From assembly GCF_009711465.1 (NCBI RefSeq), contig NZ_SMME01000872.1, positions 1-64,000 of the forward strand: a DNA stretch of 64,000 nucleotides, written 5' to 3'. Shown here piece by piece: positions 26,603 to 36,364 of this stretch (position 1 is its first letter; each line of letters begins with the position of its first letter). A program made the position numbers and the translations under genes. A model generated the notes under the pieces. That model had not been told where the DNA came from and ran no database searches. It saw only the letters and a list, made by a program, of their open reading frames with translations. Source of the DNA: Parendozoicomonas verongulae (GTDB lineage: Bacteria; Pseudomonadota; Gammaproteobacteria; Pseudomonadales; Endozoicomonadaceae).

Positions 26603-28321
26603 ATGAAGGAGTGCAGGACAAAGCCTTTCTGGCTGAAAAATGTTCTGTCTGTTTCAGGCGTTGCTCTTTTGCTGCCACTGATTTTGTTCAGTACTTTTGG
26701 ATGTGCGGTTGAAGAACCGGAAAGGCGGTTACAGACAGTAGCTCCGGACCCCTTACCGGTTGAGGAGCTGCTGGATTCGGAAAAATTCATTGAATGGACT
26801 GAATCCTTCCCTGAGCTCACTTCTATGAGAGAAGAGGCGGAGAAATACCGTATTAATCTTTTTGAAGTCGCTTACCCAGAGCTTCACCCACTCCCTCCCA
26901 GCTTTTTTCCTTATCAGACTATGCATGTCCTGCTTGTGGACTTTAAAGGACACCTGCAGGACTGGCTTACAGATTACGGGTACAAGGACCCTTATTTTTT
27001 GGAAGGAAGTAGTGAATTGAACTTGCCTGACGATGCGGATAAGGAGTTAATAACCTATCTGAGCGAACGTGATCCTCTTTTGCTGCCAGCTTTGGCACAT
27101 ATGATTCACCTGATAAACCAGCAAGCCCTTACTAAACAGCAGGAGGCACACCTCCGACTGTCGTTGGAATGGGTGAATAAACGCCTGCTTTCAAAATGGC
27201 TGACACCATTTGACTGGGAGAAGGAATACCAGAGTCTGGCTTCCGGATACAAGCAGCGAACAAAGCCAGCAATTCCCTTTCCTCGAGCCAATTCGTCAAA
27301 AAAACTGGAAGAAGAGGCAGATTTGTTACCCCATGATGATGCGGAGTTTGTGAAAAAGTTTTTATTTCTATCTGCTTACCCTGATCCTGATCCACCCAGT
27401 GAAGGGGGGGAGGAATTGGCTCTGAAAACACTCTATAGGGCGGAAGTGTGTTTACATAATGCAGATATGGACTTTGAATGTGTCAGCAGGGTTACGCTTG
27501 GGGATATGGGAGACTCAGATCTGGAAGAGGATCCATTGCTTGTTCCTCATATTAAGTTTGTCCTTAATGCTGCACTGCATCGGGATTTCCTCGATGACAG
27601 TGAAAGAACACTGGCTACGTATTGGTTGAGAACTTCGGAGATGCGTGCCGGTGGAAATATAAAATTGGGAATGAAACCAACATGGCGAAAGGATGTCAGG
27701 AATTTTTCCTTCTCTGAAGGCTCAGCAGAACAGGCTGCACTTTTAAAGAAGACCGCACTCAGGTCAACCACTGCTCTTAAAGACTTACAACAGAGAAAGG
27801 CCAGACACCAGCAACCGGAGACATTATTGACGTTTCCGAACGGGGAGAAAATAGTCAGTCCTTCTTCCCCAAAGGTACCCGCTTCTGATGAGGCTATTAC
27901 TCCCGATCTCAAAGTCCAGCCGTCCAGAACACCAGTAAAAGTGGAACTTCCCAAGCCGTCGCATAATTTACTTGACTCAATTATGAGTGGTATGGACACC
28001 CTGAAGCCTTCTTCTAAGAAAGAAGAGGCGCTGGTTTCCCAGCCTCCATTGGCCGGTGCTGGATCTGTCTTTCAATCAACTGCGAGTCGGCCAGTTATAG
28101 CTGCGTTACCAACAATATCAGCGACAGATAACAGCCCCTATGAACTACCTCCAAAACTCAAACTGATAAAATCACTTCTACAACAACATGCAACGGGAAG
28201 GGGGCAGGATATTATTGCGGTGCAACGGTTTAGTTGGGAAAAACCGCCAGAAAGTTCTGATGCACTGTCGCTTGAATATCATGAGCGTCGAGGATGGTCA
28301 CCGGGAGATAAAGCTCATTAG
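26603..28321 (+). CDS. Putative lipoprotein, unknown function
   Basis: The frame opens at a TTG (26546) with ATGs at 26561 and 26603. The last gives a compact signal sequence (WLKNVLSVSGVALLLPLILFSTFGC) whose Cys lies in a degenerate lipobox, TFGC, so membrane anchoring by lipidation is possible. The mature 530 residues are acidic, with helical, Leu-rich stretches in the middle and a Pro/Ser/Lys-rich low-complexity region from about residue 400 to 530. I recognise no domain. It is followed after 104 bases by another exported protein of unknown function and may be co-transcribed with it. Confidence 0.65.
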   Translation: MKECRTKPFWLKNVLSVSGVALLLPLILFSTFGCAVEEPERRLQTVAPDPLPVEELLDSEKFIEWTESFPELTSMREEAEKYRINLFEVAYPELHPLPPSFFPYQTMHVLLVDFKGHLQDWLTDYGYKDPYFLEGSSELNLPDDADKELITYLSERDPLLLPALAHMIHLINQQALTKQQEAHLRLSLEWVNKRLLSKWLTPFDWEKEYQSLASGYKQRTKPAIPFPRANSSKKLEEEADLLPHDDAEFVKKFLFLSAYPDPDPPSEGGEELALKTLYRAEVCLHNADMDFECVSRVTLGDMGDSDLEEDPLLVPHIKFVLNAALHRDFLDDSERTLATYWLRTSEMRAGGNIKLGMKPTWRKDVRNFSFSEGSAEQAALLKKTALRSTTALKDLQQRKARHQQPETLLTFPNGEKIVSPSSPKVPASDEAITPDLKVQPSRTPVKVELPKPSHNLLDSIMSGMDTLKPSSKKEEALVSQPPLAGAGSVFQSTASRPVIAALPTISATDNSPYELPPKLKLIKSLLQQHATGRGQDIIAVQRFSWEKPPESSDALSLEYHERRGWSPGDKAH

Positions 28322-28425
28322 GGGTAACCAAGTTTTACAGTAATGGGTGGATTCCTTTCTACACTCTGTTCTCGGACGAATGTACCTGTTGTCCAATTAC
28401 AATTAGCTGGGGGTAAGGCAAAAGC

Positions 28426-29397
28426 GTGAAAGTAATAAGAACGGCCTGTGCAATAAAAAGTGTCTGTGTAATCTTGTGCTGGCTGGGATTAATAGCTGGT
28501 GGATATGCCAGAGCCGATTATCCCGGAGTCTGGGAGCAGCAGTACGAGCTGGCTCAGTTAAAAGCCGAAGTACTGGGGCAGATTGATTATCTTACCCGCA
28601 CTCTGGAGAAAAATGATAGCGGCAGTGAAGTGACACACTTAATGTCCCTGGCCTCCACAGCTGCTCTGAGCTTGTTAGATGGTTCACTATCAACCCTGCT
28701 TGCACGAATGATGAGCACTGTGATGGCCAGGGATTACAGCTTCTATAGCACCTCAGGCATGAGCAGTTTTTACACAGCTATGGCGATGACCCTGGCCTAT
28801 GAGCTGGTTCGCATGACCAGCCATGGTCGTCATGTGGATATATACTCCCATATTCAGTACAGCATGGAGGCCATGGGCGCAGGGCAGCTATTTGGCTTGT
28901 TGACCTTTTCTGTGTCGAATGCAAACTGGCACCAGTTGAAACAGAATCATGGATCAAGTTGGTGGATGAAACGGCTCTCCCATGATCTGCCTGCCGATTC
29001 TGGTTTCTCTACAACAGAGCAGCTGCGCTATGACAGCGCGACCCATTATCTGGTTGCTCAGCTTATGGCCGGGGCGTTGTATTACTTTATTCGAGCCGGG
29101 GACTACGGCCTGAGAGTGCAGAAAAAACTGGTACTGGTGCATGAAGATCTGTCCAGAGCCAGGGAAGCTCTGGACAGAATCGAGAATGAACAACGGGGCG
29201 TTCTCAGATGGATTAGCCCTGCTGTTGATGAAGATGACTATGACTATGACTGGGATGTTAATCCAGAAACAGATCCGGAAACAGATTATCTGCATTCTCA
29301 GGATCACAGGCATAGGGAACAAAGTTCGTCATACCCCGTTCCCGAAGAAGATCTTCATCCAGAAGAACTTGACCTGTTAGAAGACGATCAGGCGTAA
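28426..29397 (+). CDS. Putative exported/membrane protein with an acidic tail
   Basis: The 323-residue product begins with a signal-type segment (IKSVCVILCWLGLIAGGYARA). Two to three moderately hydrophobic helices lie between 60 and 220 (LMSLASTAALSLL, MEAMGAGQLFGLLTF, LVAQLMAGALYYFI), then a helical stretch with heptad-like spacing and a very acidic, Tyr/Asp-rich C-terminus (DEDDYDYDWD...). No family recognised. The last 140 bases, encoding most of that acidic tail, are antisense to the 3' end of atuG, so the two convergent genes share sequence. Confidence 0.65.
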   Translation: MKVIRTACAIKSVCVILCWLGLIAGGYARADYPGVWEQQYELAQLKAEVLGQIDYLTRTLEKNDSGSEVTHLMSLASTAALSLLDGSLSTLLARMMSTVMARDYSFYSTSGMSSFYTAMAMTLAYELVRMTSHGRHVDIYSHIQYSMEAMGAGQLFGLLTFSVSNANWHQLKQNHGSSWWMKRLSHDLPADSGFSTTEQLRYDSATHYLVAQLMAGALYYFIRAGDYGLRVQKKLVLVHEDLSRAREALDRIENEQRGVLRWISPAVDEDDYDYDWDVNPETDPETDYLHSQDHRHREQSSSYPVPEEDLHPEELDLLEDDQA

Positions 29398-30094
29398 CAA
29401 AAATCTCCCGGGCCGCATCCGCCATAATCTCCGGCTTGCGGCTCTTGGCGTTCAGGGATTTACCCCCAACACTGGCGAGTGCGGCTGTGGCAATAGTGGT
29501 GCGAGGCCACAGGGAATTTACCGCAATATTGTAGCGCTTAAACTCACTGGCCATGCCAAGAGTAAGAATGGTCATACCGTATTTGCTGAGGGTGTAGGCC
29601 GCATAAGGCTTAAGCCACTTTTCATTCAGATTCAATGGTGGTGAAAGATTAAGGATATGTCCGCCGCCTTCTGATTTTTTCAGATAAGGCAGTGCGGCCT
29701 GAGAGCAGACAAACACCGCACGGGAATTGATCTGATTCATCAGGTCATATTTTTTTACTGGCGTGGTCTCTACCGGTGTCAGGCTGATGGCACCGGCGTT
29801 ATTTACCAGCACATCAATTCCACCAAAGTGGTCGGCGGCCTGTTTCATGGCTGCCTGAACCTGAGCCTCATCCCGCACATCCACTTTCAAGGCCAGTGCC
29901 TGGCCTCCTGCGTCTTCCACTTCTTTTGCCACACTGTGAATGGTACCTGACAACGTTGGGTGAGGTTCATCGGATTTGGCAGCGATAACAATATTCGCGC
30001 CTTCGCTGGCACACTTCAAGGCAATAGCTCGGCCAATACCCCGGCTGGCACCAGTAATAAAAATGATGCGTTTGTTGAGTGTTCGCTCATTCAT
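29258..30094 (-). CDS. atuG: SDR-family oxidoreductase AtuG of acyclic terpene catabolism
   Basis: A 278-residue SDR with TGASRGIGRAIA at residue 14, NNAG near 95, and Tyr-x3-Lys in YTLSKYG. It belongs to the SDR subgroup with a C-terminal extension ending in NLFPDLFLD. Position after atuR identifies it as the counterpart of AtuG of Pseudomonas aeruginosa, a predicted dehydrogenase of the citronellol/geraniol route whose exact step is unsettled. Its start overlaps the atuR stop by 4 bases. Its last 140 bases lie opposite the end of the exported-protein gene at 28426. Confidence 0.8.
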   Translation of the reverse strand: MNERTLNKRIIFITGASRGIGRAIALKCASEGANIVIAAKSDEPHPTLSGTIHSVAKEVEDAGGQALALKVDVRDEAQVQAAMKQAADHFGGIDVLVNNAGAISLTPVETTPVKKYDLMNQINSRAVFVCSQAALPYLKKSEGGGHILNLSPPLNLNEKWLKPYAAYTLSKYGMTILTLGMASEFKRYNIAVNSLWPRTTIATAALASVGGKSLNAKSRKPEIMADAAREIFVTPDRLLTGQVLLDEDLLRERGMTNFVPYACDPENADNLFPDLFLD

Positions 30095-30723
30095 AGTGAG
30101 AACTCCAGTTGCTGCTCAGAATCTGTTGAGATCTTGTTATCACTTTTAATAAACTGCAGAGCCTGATCCGTCAGCTGCTCGAGGTTGTAATCGCCGTCTT
30201 CCTGATACCAGTTGCTTGTCCAGTAAAGGGCGCCACCGAGAAATCGGCGCAGGATAAGAGGATCAATCGCCCGCCGGGTAATACCTGCCTCTGCTGCAGC
30301 CATTAACTCCTTTTGCCAGAGGCGCTCGTAGTCATGACGACGATCCAGCAATGATCCCTGACTCTCTTTCGACAAGGCGCGCCACTCAAATACCAGTACC
30401 GTCAGCGCGTTGCCTTTCTCCCCCAGAATGGCTTCCAGTTCACAGTGAATCATGGTGCGAATTCGCTGCTCTGGTGTTTTGGCCAGCCTGAGTGCATCAG
30501 CCATAGATGAGAGCAGGTTCTCTACACAATCGCTCATCACTGCCCGCAGAATTTCATCCTTGTTACGGAAGTGATGAAATATGCTGCCGGACAGGATGCC
30601 TACCTCATTAGCAATATCCCGAACTGTTGTGCGGTCATAGCCTTTTTTACGAAACAGCTTGGCTGCAGCTTCCAGTAACCGGCCTCGGGGGCTGTCGGGT
30701 TCTGTTATGGAAGATATCTTCAT
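30091..30723 (-). CDS. atuR: TetR-family repressor of the atu cluster
   Basis: The 210-residue protein has a TetR helix-turn-helix (LFRKKGYDRTTVRDIANEVGILSGSIFHHF at about 23-52) and a ligand domain containing EQRIRTMIHCELEAI. In P. aeruginosa AtuR represses the atu genes until acyclic terpenes are present. Here the gene is embedded in the operon between atuF and atuG, overlapping each by 4 bases, so its level would rise with the operon. The palindrome at 39172-39189 in the atuA promoter is its likely site. Confidence 0.82.
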   Translation of the reverse strand: MKISSITEPDSPRGRLLEAAAKLFRKKGYDRTTVRDIANEVGILSGSIFHHFRNKDEILRAVMSDCVENLLSSMADALRLAKTPEQRIRTMIHCELEAILGEKGNALTVLVFEWRALSKESQGSLLDRRHDYERLWQKELMAAAEAGITRRAIDPLILRRFLGGALYWTSNWYQEDGDYNLEQLTDQALQFIKSDNKISTDSEQQLEFSL

Positions 30724-32678
30724 GCGGCCGCTTCATCCTTGGACACTGTTGCAAGAATCTGGCGCACTTTAACCTGATCGCCGGAGCTCACCGAAAGGCC
30801 CGAAAGCGTGCCATCACAGGCGGCTTTTAACGGATGCTCCATCTTCATGGCTTCCAGAACCACCACGGTTTGTCCTCGGCTGACAGCCTCTCCTTCAGCA
30901 ACCAGCACATCTACAATCAAGCCGTCCATACTGGCCCGGATTTCTCCGGAACCCTCACCACTCTCTGCGTTGGCAGCGACATGGGTGTGATCCTGGAAGT
31001 GATAACAGCCGGTTGTCGTGTTCAGCCAGAGTCCGTGATGACTGAGGGTGTAGGTGAAACGCTGTCGTACACCAGCAACGGTGCACAAAACAGTGGTTTC
31101 ATTCGCGCTATGAAGTGTAAAGCCTGCACTATCCTCTTCGGCCGATACCGTCCAGTTCCCGCCTTCGCCATTAATAAGTGTGAGTGCGGTTTTCTGGTCA
31201 CCTGACCCAAGCCTGCATGCAAACCGGATCTGCCCATTGCTATTCCATGAATGGGAGCTCATCCCTTTGCGAAGAAGCAAAGTTGCTAAGCCCTGAATGG
31301 CCAGGGACGGTGCAACAGGCTGCAGGCTTTCCTCTTCACCAAACTGATTCAGGAAAGCGGTAGTGGAAAGTCCGGCCGCGAAATTTTCATGTTTAAGAAT
31401 GGCTGCCAGCCAGTTTTTGTTGGTATGCACGCCGGTGAGTACGGAATCTTCCACCGCGCGAATTAAACGGCGGCGGGCTTCATCACGATCTTTGCCGTAA
31501 GCAATCACTTTCGCCAGCATCGGATCGTAGTGAGGCGTAACTTCCTGCCCTGTACGTATGCCATCATCGATACGCACGCCTTCACCAGAAGCGGGTTGCC
31601 AGCTCTGGATCAGGCCTGTCTGGGGCATAAAGCCTTCAGCCGGATCTTCTGCATAGAGGCGCACCTCCATGGCATGACCGGTGAGGACGATGTCATCCTG
31701 AGTCAGGGGCAGAGGCTTGCCTGCCGCCACATCCAGCTGCCAGGCCACCAGATCGGTGCCGGTAATCAGTTCAGTGACCGGATGCTCCACCTGTAGACGG
31801 GTGTTCATTTCCAGAAAGTAGAAACTACCATCAGTATCCAGCAGAAACTCTACGGTGCCTGCGCCCACATAGTTGCAGCTCTCAGCCGCAAGAACGGCCG
31901 CAGCACCCATACGCTTGCGAAGCTCCTCATCCACAGCAGGGGAAGGTGCTTCTTCAACAACCTTCTGATGACGACGCTGAATGGAGCAGTCCCGCTCACC
32001 CAGATATACGACATTACCATGTTGGTCAGCGAATACCTGAATCTCAACATGGCGAGGCTCAAGGATAGCGCGCTCCAGAATCAGCTCGCCACTGCCAAAG
32101 GCGCTGGTGGCCTCACTGCGGGCGCTTTTGATCTGTTCAGCGAGATCAGAATCATCGGTCACCAGTCGCATACCCCGGCCACCGCCACCGGCTGAGGCTT
32201 TCACCATCAACGGGAAACCAACATGCTGGGCCTCTTTCAGTAAGGTGTCGTCATCCTGTTTATCCCCTTGATACCCGGGAATGCAAGGTACACCCGCCGC
32301 TTCCATGGCAATCTTGGATTGACGTTTACTGCCCATCAGGGCAACGGCTTCTGGCGGAGGGCCAACCAGCGTCATACCAGCATCTTTGCAGGCAGTGGCA
32401 AAGTCTGCATTCTCAGAGAGAAAACCATAACCGGGATGAATGGCATCCGCCCCGGAGGTGTGTGCCGCCTGAATGATATTGCCGATGCGAAGGTAGGATT
32501 CACTCACCGGTGCAGGCCCAATGCAAACAGCCTGATCGGCAAGGTCGACATGGGGCGCATCGGCATCCGCCTCGCTATACACGGCTACTGTCCGATAACC
32601 CATGGCCTTGGCTGTGCGAATCACCCGGCAGGCAATTTCCCCACGGTTGGCAATCAATACTTTATGGAACTGGCTCAT
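30720..32678 (-). CDS. atuF: Geranyl-CoA carboxylase, biotin-containing alpha subunit
   Basis: Carboxylates enzyme-bound biotin with ATP and bicarbonate and passes CO2 to the AtuC subunit. The 652 residues comprise the biotin carboxylase N-domain (KVLIANRGEIACRVIRT), ATP-grasp with KASAGGGGRGMR, the catalytic core (EMNTRLQVEHPVTE), a linker/BT domain and a C-terminal biotinyl domain with Lys612 in EAMKMEH. 3-methylcrotonyl-CoA carboxylase alpha subunits look the same; the atu assignment rests on gene order. The start overlaps atuE by 4 bases. Confidence 0.87.
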   Translation of the reverse strand: MSQFHKVLIANRGEIACRVIRTAKAMGYRTVAVYSEADADAPHVDLADQAVCIGPAPVSESYLRIGNIIQAAHTSGADAIHPGYGFLSENADFATACKDAGMTLVGPPPEAVALMGSKRQSKIAMEAAGVPCIPGYQGDKQDDDTLLKEAQHVGFPLMVKASAGGGGRGMRLVTDDSDLAEQIKSARSEATSAFGSGELILERAILEPRHVEIQVFADQHGNVVYLGERDCSIQRRHQKVVEEAPSPAVDEELRKRMGAAAVLAAESCNYVGAGTVEFLLDTDGSFYFLEMNTRLQVEHPVTELITGTDLVAWQLDVAAGKPLPLTQDDIVLTGHAMEVRLYAEDPAEGFMPQTGLIQSWQPASGEGVRIDDGIRTGQEVTPHYDPMLAKVIAYGKDRDEARRRLIRAVEDSVLTGVHTNKNWLAAILKHENFAAGLSTTAFLNQFGEEESLQPVAPSLAIQGLATLLLRKGMSSHSWNSNGQIRFACRLGSGDQKTALTLINGEGGNWTVSAEEDSAGFTLHSANETTVLCTVAGVRQRFTYTLSHHGLWLNTTTGCYHFQDHTHVAANAESGEGSGEIRASMDGLIVDVLVAEGEAVSRGQTVVVLEAMKMEHPLKAACDGTLSGLSVSSGDQVKVRQILATVSKDEAAA

Positions 32679-33502
32679 CCATCAGCCTCCGTTTCTGGCT
32701 CCGCCCAGGCGGGCAGGCGTTTCTGCATAAAGGCCATAGTACCTTCCTGACCCTCCGGCCCCTGGATTGCCGCAGAGAAATCCCGTGCTGCACCATCCAG
32801 CAACTCTTTCATGGGCTTTTCCTGAACAGAGAGCATCAACTTTTTGGTGACGGCATTAGCGCCAGGGGCGCAACGCTGTACTTTGGTGAGAATATCGACC
32901 AGAGCCGCATCCAATGCCTCCGTGGTGTCGTACACTTCATGACTGACTCCGAGAACAACCGATTCCTCTCCGTTAAACTTTTCACCCAGTAAGGCAAGGC
33001 GGCGGGCTTTAGTCAGGCCGATGCGCTTCACCACAAACGGAGCAATCTGTGCGGGGGGAATTCCCAAACCTGTTTCGGGCAGGGCAAAGCGAGCGTCTTT
33101 GTGCGCCAGAGCAATATCGGAGATACAGGCCAGACCAAAGCCGCCTCCCATCACCGTGCCCTCGAGCACGCAGATCACCACTTGCGGGAGTTGTTCAGCG
33201 GCTTCCAGCAGCTGACCAAACGTGCGGTTCAGCTCATAGAAGGGATCAGAGTCATCCTTGTTCAGGTTGGCTCTGGCAGCCGCCATGTCCTTGATATCGC
33301 CACCTGCACAAAAGTGCCCTCCAGAACCTCGCAACACAATGGCACGAATTTTAGGGTTGATGGACGCAGCATCAAAAACAGACAGCAACTCCTGCACCGT
33401 GGAAAGGCTAAGGGCGTTGCGCACTTCCGGGCGATTAAAGGTAATCACCAGAGCAGGCCCCTGGCGGGACAGCAACAGGGTTGAGCAATCAGGTAAAGAC
33501 AT
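32675..33502 (-). CDS. atuE: Enoyl-CoA hydratase AtuE (isohexenylglutaconyl-CoA hydratase)
   Basis: A crotonase-fold hydratase of 275 residues. Oxyanion-hole segments are GHFCAGGDIKDM and GTVMGGGFGLACISDIALA, followed by FALPETGLGIPPAQ. By its place between the acyl-CoA dehydrogenase and carboxylase alpha genes it corresponds to AtuE, which hydrates the carboxylated geranyl-CoA product isohexenylglutaconyl-CoA. It is separated from atuD by 14 bases and overlaps atuF by 4. Confidence 0.85.
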   Translation of the reverse strand: MSLPDCSTLLLSRQGPALVITFNRPEVRNALSLSTVQELLSVFDAASINPKIRAIVLRGSGGHFCAGGDIKDMAAARANLNKDDSDPFYELNRTFGQLLEAAEQLPQVVICVLEGTVMGGGFGLACISDIALAHKDARFALPETGLGIPPAQIAPFVVKRIGLTKARRLALLGEKFNGEESVVLGVSHEVYDTTEALDAALVDILTKVQRCAPGANAVTKKLMLSVQEKPMKELLDGAARDFSAAIQGPEGQEGTMAFMQKRLPAWAEPETEADG

Positions 33503-33516
33503 AAGTCACTCTCCTG

Positions 33517-34674
33517 TTACTTGCGCTTGCCGGGCAGAATGCCCATGGTTTTGCAGATAATGCCGAGCATGATTTCGTCGGCACCGCCGCCAATAGAAGT
33601 GAGGCGCATATCCCGGTAAACACGGTTCACATCGTTTTCCATCATATAGCCCATGCCGCCCCAGAACTGCAGACAGGCATCGGTCACCTCACGGCTCAAA
33701 CGGCCGGCTTTCAGTTTCGCCATGGATGCCAGCATCAGCACATCACCACCGCCGACATAGGTTTCGGTAGCCTGATAAATCAAGGCACGCAGGGCTTCCA
33801 CTTCGGTCTGCAACTCTGCCAGACGGAAGTGGATGTACTGGTTATCAATCAAAGGCTGGCCAAAGGTGTGGCGCTCTTTACAGTAGGTGATGGTGTCGTT
33901 AATACACTGCTCCAGCCCTTTCACAGCCATGGCTGCACCGAACAGACGCTCCTCCTGAAACTGAACCATCTGCATCATAAAACCAGTGCCTTCTGCACCG
34001 ATACGGTTACGCTGAGGAACCCGCACATCATCAAAGAACACCTGTGCAGTATCGGAAGAGCGCATACCCATTTTGTTCAGTTTGTCGGAGAAGGAAATTC
34101 CCGGCGTATCCATAGGCACAACAATCAGGGATTTATTCTTGTGAACCTTGTCGTCTGACGTGTTGGCCAGCAGGCACATAAAATCCGCCTGAGTGGAGGT
34201 TGTGATCCACATTTTGGTGCCGTTAATCACATAATCATCGCCGTCTTTTTTCGCAGTGGTTTTCAAAGCTGCGACATCGGAACCGGCACCCGGTTCACTC
34301 ACCCCGATACACGCCACTTTCTCACCACGAATGGCGGGAGCCAGAAACTCTTCTTTCAGCTCATCACTGGCAAACTTGGCAAGCGCCGGTGTTGCCATAT
34401 CGGTTTGCACACCAATGGCCAAAGCCACACCACCGGCACGGGCTGTTCCCAGCTCTTCAGCGAACGCCATCTGGTAGCTGTAATCCAAGCCGAGACCACC
34501 AAACTTCTCAGGCTTGTGAATACCCAGCAGACCAAGGTCACCCATTTTCTTGAACAGCTCGTGGGCGGGGAACTTCCCTTCACGTTCCCACTGCTCTGTG
34601 TATGGGTTCATTTCCATATCAATAAAGTTACGGACGGTGCGTTGCAGCTCTTTGTGTTCCTGGGTGAATTTCAT
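33517..34674 (-). CDS. atuD: Acyl-CoA dehydrogenase AtuD (citronellyl-CoA dehydrogenase)
   Basis: An FAD enzyme that oxidises citronellyl-CoA to geranyl-CoA in this pathway. The 385 residues show the acyl-CoA dehydrogenase patterns VACIGVSEPGAGSDVA, KMWITTSTQAD for FAD, and the C-terminal QFWGGMGYMMENDVNRVYRDMR with GGGADEIM. I chose the ATG at 34674 (MKFTQEHKEL) because GGAGA lies 6 bases upstream; the frame stays open to 34719 without family-like residues. It follows atuC by 70 bases. Confidence 0.87.
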   Translation of the reverse strand: MKFTQEHKELQRTVRNFIDMEMNPYTEQWEREGKFPAHELFKKMGDLGLLGIHKPEKFGGLGLDYSYQMAFAEELGTARAGGVALAIGVQTDMATPALAKFASDELKEEFLAPAIRGEKVACIGVSEPGAGSDVAALKTTAKKDGDDYVINGTKMWITTSTQADFMCLLANTSDDKVHKNKSLIVVPMDTPGISFSDKLNKMGMRSSDTAQVFFDDVRVPQRNRIGAEGTGFMMQMVQFQEERLFGAAMAVKGLEQCINDTITYCKERHTFGQPLIDNQYIHFRLAELQTEVEALRALIYQATETYVGGGDVLMLASMAKLKAGRLSREVTDACLQFWGGMGYMMENDVNRVYRDMRLTSIGGGADEIMLGIICKTMGILPGKRK

Positions 34675-34744
34675 GGTTTGTCTCCAAATTTTATTGTTAT
34701 CGAATTCGCGTACTCGCAAAAAAGTGCTGGAGGGAGGAACTCAT

Positions 34745-36361
34745 TTAAAAGCGACTAACACCAAAAGTCGTAGAATTCAGCTCACGAACCTCCGCCATAC
34801 GACATATGTCCAGCAAATAAGCCAATATCCGCCGGGTATCCCGTGGATCAATCAAACCATCATCCAAAAGCCGGGCCGTGCAGGCCAAAGCCGACGAACC
34901 TTCCGCCATCTGTTTAACGGTTTTCTGTTCCAGAGCATCAATCATCTCAGCAGGCACCTGCTGACCAGAGCGAGCCATCTTCGCCTCAGCCACAATGCGC
35001 AACACCTTGCCTGCCTGAGCCGCGCCCATCACAGCGGTCGTACTGTTCGGCCAGGCAAACAGAAAGCGCGGGTCAAAGCCACGACCACTCATCGCATAGT
35101 TGCCCGCACCATAAGACCCTCCGATTACAATGCTGATACGGGGTACACGGGCATTCGCCACCGCCTGAATCAGTTTGGAACCATGTTTGATAATGCCGCT
35201 GCGCTCCACCTCAGTCCCCACCATAAAACCCGTGGTGTTGTGGAGAAATAAAAGGGGAATACCGCTTTGGTCCAGCGTTTGAATAAACTGTGCTGCCTTG
35301 GTGGCACCTTCCGGGGTAATCGGGCCATTGTTGCCAATCACACCGCAGGTCATGCCCTCAATGGAAAGATGACCGCAAATGGTTTGCTGATCGTACTCGC
35401 CCTTGAACTCAAGGAATTTTGAACCGTCGGCAATGCGGGCAATGATTTCCCGTACATCGTAAGGGGTTTTCAAATCCGCAGGCACAATGCCCAACAGCTC
35501 TTCGATATCGTAAAGTGGCTCTTCAAAAGGTTCAGAAGGCAGTGCAGGGAGCTTTTTCTCCCAAGGCAACATGGCCATGATTTCCCGTACAATGCGAATG
35601 GCATCATGGTCATCCTCCGCCAGATATTCACCGGTACCTGCCGCCTGACAGTGCATCTCAGCACCACCCAGTTCTTCATCGGTGGCAATCTCACCGGTGG
35701 CCGCTTTCAGCAAAGGGGGGCCAGCCAGATACATAGTCGCCTGCTTGCGTACCATGACCGTGTAATCCGACAAGCCGGGCTGATAAGCGCCCCCCGCCGT
35801 AGCACTGCCATGAACGACAGTGATCTGGGGAATCCCGGCAGCAGACATACGCGCCTGGTTGTAGAACGCACGGCCTCCGGGAGAGAAGGTTTCTGTCGCA
35901 TGGTTCAAATCCGCCCCACCGCTCTGGGCTAAGGCGACCATGGGCAGTTTGTTTTCCAGAGCGATTTGCTGAAGGCGCAAACGCTTCTGCAAACCGATAG
36001 GGGTGATGGTGCCGCCTTTGATAGCGTAGTTATCCACCATCACAATACAGCGAATACCCGACACATAGCCAATACCGCACAGGGCACCCCCCCCTGCGGA
36101 GCTGCCGTCTCTGTCCCCATACATCTTGTATCCGGCAAGGGAGGACAGTTCCAGAAAAGGCTTGTCCGGGTCAATCAACAGTTCAAGGCGTTCACGGGGC
36201 AGAAGCTGTCCACGCTTTTCGTACTTGGCTTTCTTTTCCCAGGCCTTGTTTTCAATCAGCTTTTCAATATCCCGAAAACTGCGAATGTGCTGCTCCATTA
36301 CCTCCCGGTTTTCCTGAAAGGTCTGGCTGCTGGTATCAATCAGAGATTCAATCACCGGCAT
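34745..36361 (-). CDS. atuC: Geranyl-CoA carboxylase, carboxyltransferase beta subunit
   Basis: Transfers CO2 from biotin on AtuF to the gamma-methyl of geranyl-CoA. The 538-residue protein has the two crotonase-like halves of biotin-dependent carboxyltransferases: ALAQSGGADL and HGSATAGGAYQPGLSDY in the first, LLFLHNTTGFMVG and GGSYGAGNYAMSGR in the second. The GGAYQPGLSDY string agrees with what I recall for AtuC rather than GGAYVPAMSDE of methylcrotonyl-CoA carboxylases. That favours the terpene substrate but should be checked by alignment. It begins 3 bases after atuB. Confidence 0.87.
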   Translation of the reverse strand: MPVIESLIDTSSQTFQENREVMEQHIRSFRDIEKLIENKAWEKKAKYEKRGQLLPRERLELLIDPDKPFLELSSLAGYKMYGDRDGSSAGGGALCGIGYVSGIRCIVMVDNYAIKGGTITPIGLQKRLRLQQIALENKLPMVALAQSGGADLNHATETFSPGGRAFYNQARMSAAGIPQITVVHGSATAGGAYQPGLSDYTVMVRKQATMYLAGPPLLKAATGEIATDEELGGAEMHCQAAGTGEYLAEDDHDAIRIVREIMAMLPWEKKLPALPSEPFEEPLYDIEELLGIVPADLKTPYDVREIIARIADGSKFLEFKGEYDQQTICGHLSIEGMTCGVIGNNGPITPEGATKAAQFIQTLDQSGIPLLFLHNTTGFMVGTEVERSGIIKHGSKLIQAVANARVPRISIVIGGSYGAGNYAMSGRGFDPRFLFAWPNSTTAVMGAAQAGKVLRIVAEAKMARSGQQVPAEMIDALEQKTVKQMAEGSSALACTARLLDDGLIDPRDTRRILAYLLDICRMAEVRELNSTTFGVSRF

Positions 36362-36364
36362 GGT

